NCBI RefSeq assembly: GCF_017355885.1
Contig: NZ_JAFEUU010000005.1
Location: 124,001-188,000 of the forward strand
Direction: 5' to 3'
Length of the DNA stretch: 64,000 nucleotides
Origin: Sabulicella rubraurantiaca
GTDB taxonomy: Bacteria > Pseudomonadota > Alphaproteobacteria > Acetobacterales > Acetobacteraceae
Shown here: positions 59,623-64,000 of the stretch, piece by piece
Position numbering within the stretch: position 1 is the first letter of the stretch
Layout of the letters: the number at the start of each line of letters is the position of its first letter
Made by a program: the position numbers and the translations under genes
Notes under the pieces: generated by a model
Seen by the model: the letters and a program-made list of their open reading frames with translations, nothing else
What the model was told of the DNA's origin: nothing
The model's database searches: none

Positions 59623-60411
59623 GCCGTTCCTCCGTCCTGGGTCCTGGCCAATCGGCGGCCCACGCCACGCGCCGACCCAGGGTCGGATGGCGCGTCCCAC
59701 AATCCTGAAGCCTGGAAAGCCGGATTGCCAGACGGGCTGGAATTTCCATGGCGTTCCATTCCTTGTGGATTGCTGTCTTGGGAGGCTGCTTGACTCGCCT
59801 GCTGTCCAGGCGAAGCGCCGCCGCAGCCTTCGTCGCGATCACCTGAACCGAGTTCGGAGCGCGGGTTACGCCCAGCGCCAGATCGGATCGCTTGCCTTCG
59901 CCAAGACTGAAACCAGCTCCGGCGCCTGCAGTGCTTCGGCAGCCTCAGAATGGCCCGCAGGGACACAAGTGAGCCGCGGCTTCCGAGCGACTGCGCCTAT
60001 CCCGGATGTCGTCGGCACATTGCGTCCAACGCAAACCCGAGGCGGGTGACGGTTCGCGTTCCACAACGGAGACCTGCGTCTCCTGCCGCTTCTGAGGCCC
60101 TGTCCCCTTGCGTGGCAGGGGAGCTGCTTCCAGCGCCGCAGCCCTTTTGTCTGAACCATGTCCAACGACACACGCTCACGAGTGGCCGGTGGTTCCTCGC
60201 CGCATCTTTGGCGCAGACCAACAGACGTTCAGCGCAGGCAGAACATCTGGGGAATTGAATGGAATTTCGCGGAGATTCCAAAGATGCATAGCCGATGGCT
60301 GGCCGGCAGCGGCAAGCTTCTTTCCGCCGCATCTGCCGGTGCTGGGATGCGGTGCCCACCCGGAGACCGCGAGGCGCCCAGATGGCGATTGCGCGCTTAG
60401 GAGGGAGTCCG
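59623..60411. other. Gene-free region of about 790 bp upstream of the autotransporter
   Basis: No ORF here has a ribosome binding site and credible composition on either strand. The region holds the divergent promoters of the HTH-like gene and the autotransporter. I see GGAATTTCC at 59739-59747 and a related imperfect inverted repeat GGAATTTC-GCG-GAGATTCC at 60261-60279. A hairpin-prone CCCTGTC...GGCAGGG lies near 60098-60120. It ends with AGGAGGGAG just before the leader ORF. Confidence 0.5.
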
Positions 60412-60474
60412 ATGATGCCCGTGGAAAGCGCTGCTACCGACGGTGCAGCGCTTCGCATCAGCTCGCCACCATGA
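60412..60474 (+). CDS. 20-codon leader ORF coupled to the autotransporter start
   Basis: Short ORF beginning ATGATGCCC, preceded by the strongest ribosome binding site of the area (AGGAGGGAGTCCG). It encodes 20 residues (MMPVESAATDG, then ending ISSPP) and stops with TGA at 60472-60474, overlapping the autotransporter ATG as ATGA. The downstream ATG itself has no Shine-Dalgarno sequence, so ribosomes would reach it by termination-reinitiation. The peptide is Ser/Ala/Pro-rich with no obvious attenuator codon run. Whether it acts as a regulatory leader is inference. Confidence 0.55.
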   Translation: MMPVESAATDGAALRISSPP

Positions 60475-63400
60475 GTTCGACCTTCCGTCGGAACAGGGCG
60501 CGCCAAGCCCGCCATTACGCCAGAGCCACACTCATGCTCGGCGTCTGCGAGCTGGGATATCTCCTCTGGCCCGCCGCGGCGCAGGCCCAGTGCAATTCGA
60601 GCAGCAACCCGTCGCCGCCCCCTCCCATTCAGGCCGATTACTCCAACCAGAGCTTCGGCACGACGCTGCCATTGACCCCGTATGACGTGAGGTCGCTCGG
60701 CATCGGCGGCTGCGACGGACAGGCCGGATCGGACGGGCAGGATGGCAATCCAGGCAGCCCCGGCCAGGCCGGAGCCCAGATCAATAGCACGAATAGCGGG
60801 CTGACGATCATCGGCGGCGGCTTCCCTGACGGGGGCATGCAGACGATAGGCGCCAATTACGGCAGCATCGGCGGGCTTGGCGGCACCGGCGGGCAGGGCG
60901 GTTATGCCAGCAACCTCGGGGGGCAGGGCGCTTCGGGCGGTGCTGGAGGCAACATCACGGTCCAGTTCAACGGAACTTTCGTTCCAGACGCTGGCGGCTC
61001 GCTTGCCACCTATGGCTTGGTCGCCGTCTCGCGGGGCGGCAGTGGCGGAAGCGGAGGTGGCTCCGCAAGCGGTGGGATCTGGGCGAAACAAGCCGGAAGC
61101 GGCGGCGCGGGTGGGGCTGCAGGCTCCATCGCGATGACCGCCAGCGGATCTCTGCAGGCCAACAATATTGGCGTCCTGGTCCAAAGCATCGGCGGGGATG
61201 GTGGGGCGGGCGGTAACGCTTCGACCACCGACAAGCTGGATACCACGCAGGGTGCGAATGGCGGGGCTGGCGGCTCCGGCGGTGGGGCCTCGCTGCAATG
61301 GCAGAGCGGCACGGTCGCAACCGTGGATTTCGGCCTAGCCGTCAGTTCGCAGGGAGGCAATGGAGGCGACGGCGGCAAGGCCTATTGGAACCTGGTGACG
61401 GCATCGGGGGGCAATGGCGGCGTCGGTGGCAATGGCGGACAAGCGAGCATCCTGCTTGGCGGCGGTTCGGTCACGGTGAACCTCGCTCCCGTCATTTTTA
61501 GCGTCAGCGGGATTTCCGTCTCTGCCAATGGTGGCTCCGGAGGCAATGGCGGAGTGACCTACTACGCGACCGATGACCAGGGAGGCAGCGGCGGCAACGG
61601 CGGCGCTGGAGGTGCCGCAAGCGCCACGATCCTCGGGACAGTGACCTTCAATGGATCGAGTTCCCCGGGCGTGACCAGCGGGCAGGGAGTGCTGGTTCAG
61701 TCCAATGGCGGCGCCGGCGGACGGGGCGCGAATGCCAAGGCCATCGAAGGAAGTGCAGGCGGCGGTGGGTTCGCCGGCGCAGGTGGCAGCGCCGCCCTGA
61801 CACTCGGCAATACGGGCAGCGTCGGGACAATCCGGACCTCAGGCAGCTTCGCCCATGGCGCGCTGGTGCAGAGCGTCGGCGGGGCCGGTGGCAATGGTGG
61901 CCAGGCAAGCTTCAACACCTCCGGCGGTGCGGGTGCGCCAGGCGGCAATGGCGGCCCGGTTTCCGTCACCTCGCCCAACGGCATGGTTGTCGCGACGGGC
62001 AGGAGCGCGATCGCGGTGCTGGCGCAAAGCGTCGGCGGCGGCGGTGGGGCCGGGGGCGACACGGTCGGCGTCGCCATCGGCGTGCAGATCGCGATCGGTG
62101 GCAATGGCGGCCTCGGTGGCGATGGCGGCGCGGTTCAGCTGGACCTGACGCGGGGTGTGTTTGCCTCCACCAGCACGCTCGGCGGCGCGGGCGTCTTTGC
62201 ACAGAGCATCGGCGGCTCGGGCGGAGCGGGCGGCAGCGCCAGTTCCGAGGGCGTCAGCTTCCTTTCGATGTCCATCGGCGGCGATGCAAAGGGCGGGGGA
62301 AGCGGCGGCACGGTAACGCTGAACAACCAGGCGTTGGTCACAAGCTACGGTGACCACGCGGCGGGGGTCCAGGTTCAGAGCATCGGTGGCGGCGGCGGCA
62401 AGGGCGGTTCGGCCTTCGCCTTCGCCGCCGGGGTCCTGCCGACCGGCGCAGTGGGGGTCGGTGGGCGCGGCGGCGGCGGCGGGCCGGGCGGGAATGTGTC
62501 CGTCACAAATTCCGGCCAGATCACGACCTATGGCCCCGACGCTGCGGGTGTCTTCATCCAGAGCATCGGCGGGGGCGGCGGGAGTGGCGGCGCGGCGGCA
62601 GCGCATGCGGTGGATTTCTCGCCCAACAAGGACGTGCCGGCGATCTCCGTATCGGTCGCGATCGGAGGTCAAGGCGGCGCCGGCAACACCGGCGGCGGGG
62701 TTCAGCTCAGCAATGCCGGGCTGATCACTACGGCCGGCGATGGCGCGATGGGCGTCATCGCGCAATCGGTCGGCGGTGGCGGCGGCACCGGCGGAGACAG
62801 CACGGCAGCCTCCTATTCGAGCGGTAGCCAAGGCTCTGTTTCAATTTCCGTTTCGGCGGCGGTCGGCGGGTCCGGCGGGACCGGCGGCACGGGCGGCGCG
62901 GTGACGCTGACGAATTCAGGGCTGGTGGCGACGATGGGGCAGGATGCCTATGGCGTCTTCGCCCAGAGCGTGGGCGGGGGCGGCGGTACGGGCGGCGCAG
63001 GCGACGCGACAGCCTCGTCCGGCAGCGCCAAGTTTAGCTTCAGCACATCGGTCGCGGTGGGCGGGACCGGCGGCACGGGTGGCCATGCCGGCACGGTGGA
63101 TCTGCTGAACAGCGGCGCGGTCACGACGCGCGGCGACGGCGCTGACGGCGTGTTCGCGCAAAGCGTGGGTGGCGGCGGTGGCTCAGCCGGTGGCGGAACG
63201 GCCACAGCCGGCGGCGGCAACTTGTCGGTCTCCGTAGGCGTCGGCGGCAATGGCGGTGCGGGCGGCGACGGCAACACCGCGACGGTCCGCAACACGGGCA
63301 GCATCGTCACGCGCGGCACCGACAGCATCGGGCTTTCCGTGCAGAGCATCGGTGGCGGCGGCGGCAAGGCCGGCAAGGGCGGCGCCACGGCCGGCGGCGT

Positions 63401-64000
63401 CACCCCGCTGTCGAACGCACAGGCGTTGTTCAACAACCTGTCCCAGGGGCTTGGCCTCAACCAGCAGGTCCAGAACCTGGGCGACGGCATTCTGCAGATC
63501 GGGCAGATCGGCCAGAAGATCGACGCGACCTTCAATCAGCTGACCGGCATCTTCACGCAGCCACAGGCGGGCGCGGCCGAGAACGGGACCAGCGTGAAGA
63601 TCAACGTCTCCGTCTCCGTCGGGGGCAGTGGCGGCGCCGCTGGCAATGGTGGTGCGGTCAATGCGACCAACACCGGCTCGATCGCCACCTACGGCGCCCA
63701 ATCCGATGGCATCTACGCACAGAGCGTGGGCGGCGGCGGCGGGAGCGCGGGCGGTGCGACCTCGAGCAGCACGGCGAATGACGACACGCCGGTCCAGACC
63801 GCGGTGGGGATCGGGGGCAGCGGTGGCGCGGGCGGGCATGGCGGGATCGTCACGGTCATCAATGGACCGGGCGGCACGATCATGACCCAGGGTGTAGCGG
63901 CCTTCGGCATCTTCGCGCAGAGCATCGGCGGCGGCGGCGGCGAGGGCTCGCTGGCCGGGACGGTCAGCGGCTCACTGAAAAGCCTGTCGGTCGGTATCGG
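60471..64000 (+). CDS. Giant Gly-rich repeat autotransporter/adhesin (N-terminal part)
   Basis: Open frame from ATG 60471 to the window end, about 1176 residues without a stop. An extended, basic signal region (FRRNRARQARHYARATLMLG) leads to AAAQAQ cleavage near residue 43. Two Cys close to the mature N-terminus (QCNSSS, GGCDGQ) are the only ones seen. The rest is Gly/Ser/Asn/Thr-rich repeats built around G(V/I)xxQS(I/V)GGGGG followed by short beta strands. This is the beta-helix-type passenger of large type V autotransporters, so a C-terminal outer-membrane barrel is expected beyond the edge. Adhesion or biofilm roles are inferred, in keeping with the two glucan synthase systems. Confidence 0.88.
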   Translation, partial: MSSTFRRNRARQARHYARATLMLGVCELGYLLWPAAAQAQCNSSSNPSPPPPIQADYSNQSFGTTLPLTPYDVRSLGIGGCDGQAGSDGQDGNPGSPGQAGAQINSTNSGLTIIGGGFPDGGMQTIGANYGSIGGLGGTGGQGGYASNLGGQGASGGAGGNITVQFNGTFVPDAGGSLATYGLVAVSRGGSGGSGGGSASGGIWAKQAGSGGAGGAAGSIAMTASGSLQANNIGVLVQSIGGDGGAGGNASTTDKLDTTQGANGGAGGSGGGASLQWQSGTVATVDFGLAVSSQGGNGGDGGKAYWNLVTASGGNGGVGGNGGQASILLGGGSVTVNLAPVIFSVSGISVSANGGSGGNGGVTYYATDDQGGSGGNGGAGGAASATILGTVTFNGSSSPGVTSGQGVLVQSNGGAGGRGANAKAIEGSAGGGGFAGAGGSAALTLGNTGSVGTIRTSGSFAHGALVQSVGGAGGNGGQASFNTSGGAGAPGGNGGPVSVTSPNGMVVATGRSAIAVLAQSVGGGGGAGGDTVGVAIGVQIAIGGNGGLGGDGGAVQLDLTRGVFASTSTLGGAGVFAQSIGGSGGAGGSASSEGVSFLSMSIGGDAKGGGSGGTVTLNNQALVTSYGDHAAGVQVQSIGGGGGKGGSAFAFAAGVLPTGAVGVGGRGGGGGPGGNVSVTNSGQITTYGPDAAGVFIQSIGGGGGSGGAAAAHAVDFSPNKDVPAISVSVAIGGQGGAGNTGGGVQLSNAGLITTAGDGAMGVIAQSVGGGGGTGGDSTAASYSSGSQGSVSISVSAAVGGSGGTGGTGGAVTLTNSGLVATMGQDAYGVFAQSVGGGGGTGGAGDATASSGSAKFSFSTSVAVGGTGGTGGHAGTVDLLNSGAVTTRGDGADGVFAQSVGGGGGSAGGGTATAGGGNLSVSVGVGGNGGAGGDGNTATVRNTGSIVTRGTDSIGLSVQSIGGGGGKAGKGGATAGGVTPLSNAQALFNNLSQGLGLNQQVQNLGDGILQIGQIGQKIDATFNQLTGIFTQPQAGAAENGTSVKINVSVSVGGSGGAAGNGGAVNATNTGSIATYGAQSDGIYAQSVGGGGGSAGGATSSSTANDDTPVQTAVGIGGSGGAGGHGGIVTVINGPGGTIMTQGVAAFGIFAQSIGGGGGEGSLAGTVSGSLKSLSVGI
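61169..63930 (+). repeat. At least 13 degenerate QS(I/V)GG repeats in the autotransporter
   Basis: The motif recurs near 61180, 61690, 61865, 62025, 62195, 62370, 62550, 62755, 62955, 63155, 63335, 63715 and 63910. Spacing is 160-210 bp in the second half, apart from one 380-bp gap near 63400-63600 that holds a non-repeat insert rich in Gln, Leu and Asn (AQALFNNLSQGLGLNQQVQN). Each repeat pairs a VAIGGxGGxGG stretch with a (T/S)N(S/T)GxIxTxG strand. Nucleotide identity between copies is modest, so this is old protein-level repetition, not a recent DNA tandem array. Confidence 0.85.

Noticed and set aside
59997-61298. 433-aa minus-strand frame opposite the autotransporter
   Set aside because: It mirrors the Gly-codon-rich repeats of the plus strand (giving Ala/Pro/Arg runs) and has no start signal or motif.
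61169-63930. Regular repeats considered as a CRISPR or tandem DNA array
   Set aside because: Repeats are in frame, 160-210 bp apart, and conserved as protein (QSIGGGGG), not as nucleotide sequence. No cas genes are present.
1-64000. Search for tRNA, rRNA, riboswitch, prophage or integrase features
   Set aside because: No cloverleaf, rRNA segment, known riboswitch consensus, integrase or att-like repeat was recognisable by eye. Covariance-model scans would be needed to exclude small RNAs.

Overview
The window is high-GC, densely coded DNA from an alphaproteobacterium. The gene content points to Rhodospirillales/Acetobacteraceae (a Roseomonas-like organism). The signs are four stand-alone TctC/Bug periplasmic receptors, an IalB-family protein, a bacterial cellulose operon, a Bgs-like beta-glucan operon, a very large Gly-rich autotransporter, and frequent 1-8 nt gene overlaps with GTG/TTG starts. 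This taxonomic call is inference; no rRNA or tRNA gene is present.

Layout. 1-3429 (minus): start of a cellulose operon, a Pro-rich BcsP/BcsR-like protein, BcsQ, and BcsA, which runs off the left edge. 3430-4021: 590 bp without a convincing gene, holding a perfect 13-bp hairpin. 4022-4309: small secreted His-rich protein. 4395-9972 (minus): HisD-family dehydrogenase followed by a complete sugar-type ABC importer (SBP, MalF, MalG, UgpC). 10159-18115: catabolic region with an alpha/beta hydrolase, three TctC receptors, an RraA-type aldolase, a 2-keto-4-pentenoate hydratase, an epoxide hydrolase and an unrecognised protein. 18401-22743 (plus): Cache-HAMP sensor without output domain, HlyD-type fusion protein and a second cellulose-synthase-like GT2. 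This resembles the BgsB/BgsA mixed-linkage beta-glucan synthase. 22891-24330: alpha/beta hydrolase and a small CxxCxGxG zinc-binding protein.

24628-30847 (plus): a SulP transporter fused to STAS and cyclic-nucleotide-binding domains, followed by a soluble-adenylyl-cyclase-like class III cyclase with two catalytic homology domains, an AAA ATPase and a long helical tail. The pair suggests a transporter gated by cAMP/cGMP made by its neighbour. 30854-35412 (minus): overlapping or close ThDP enzyme, FAD amine oxidase and KAS III-like protein without the catalytic Cys, possibly a small biosynthetic pathway. An IS5-family element (35557-36415) lies 144 bp upstream of it.

36615-47315: NTF2-like secreted protein, phosphotriesterase-like lactonase/hydrolase, peptide-type SBP, GSA-type aminotransferase with a divergent GntR regulator, AllC-type amidohydrolase, 2,4-dienoyl-CoA-reductase-like SDR, CaiB-type CoA transferase, TctC receptor and TetR regulator. 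47387-53708 (plus): a tightly overlapped operon of hydantoinase/oxoprolinase A and B with a TauABC-type ABC importer. The ATPase appears to start at CTG. A TGACCGGTCA palindrome separates it from the divergent TetR gene. 53811-59622 (minus): AsmA-like protein, Cys-rich secreted protein, IalB-like protein, type II NADH-dehydrogenase-like flavoprotein, and an unrecognised protein with an HTH-like N-terminus. 59623-60411: about 790 bp without a gene. 60412 to the right edge (plus): a 20-codon leader ORF coupled to a giant Gly-rich repeat autotransporter, cut by the window end after about 1176 residues.
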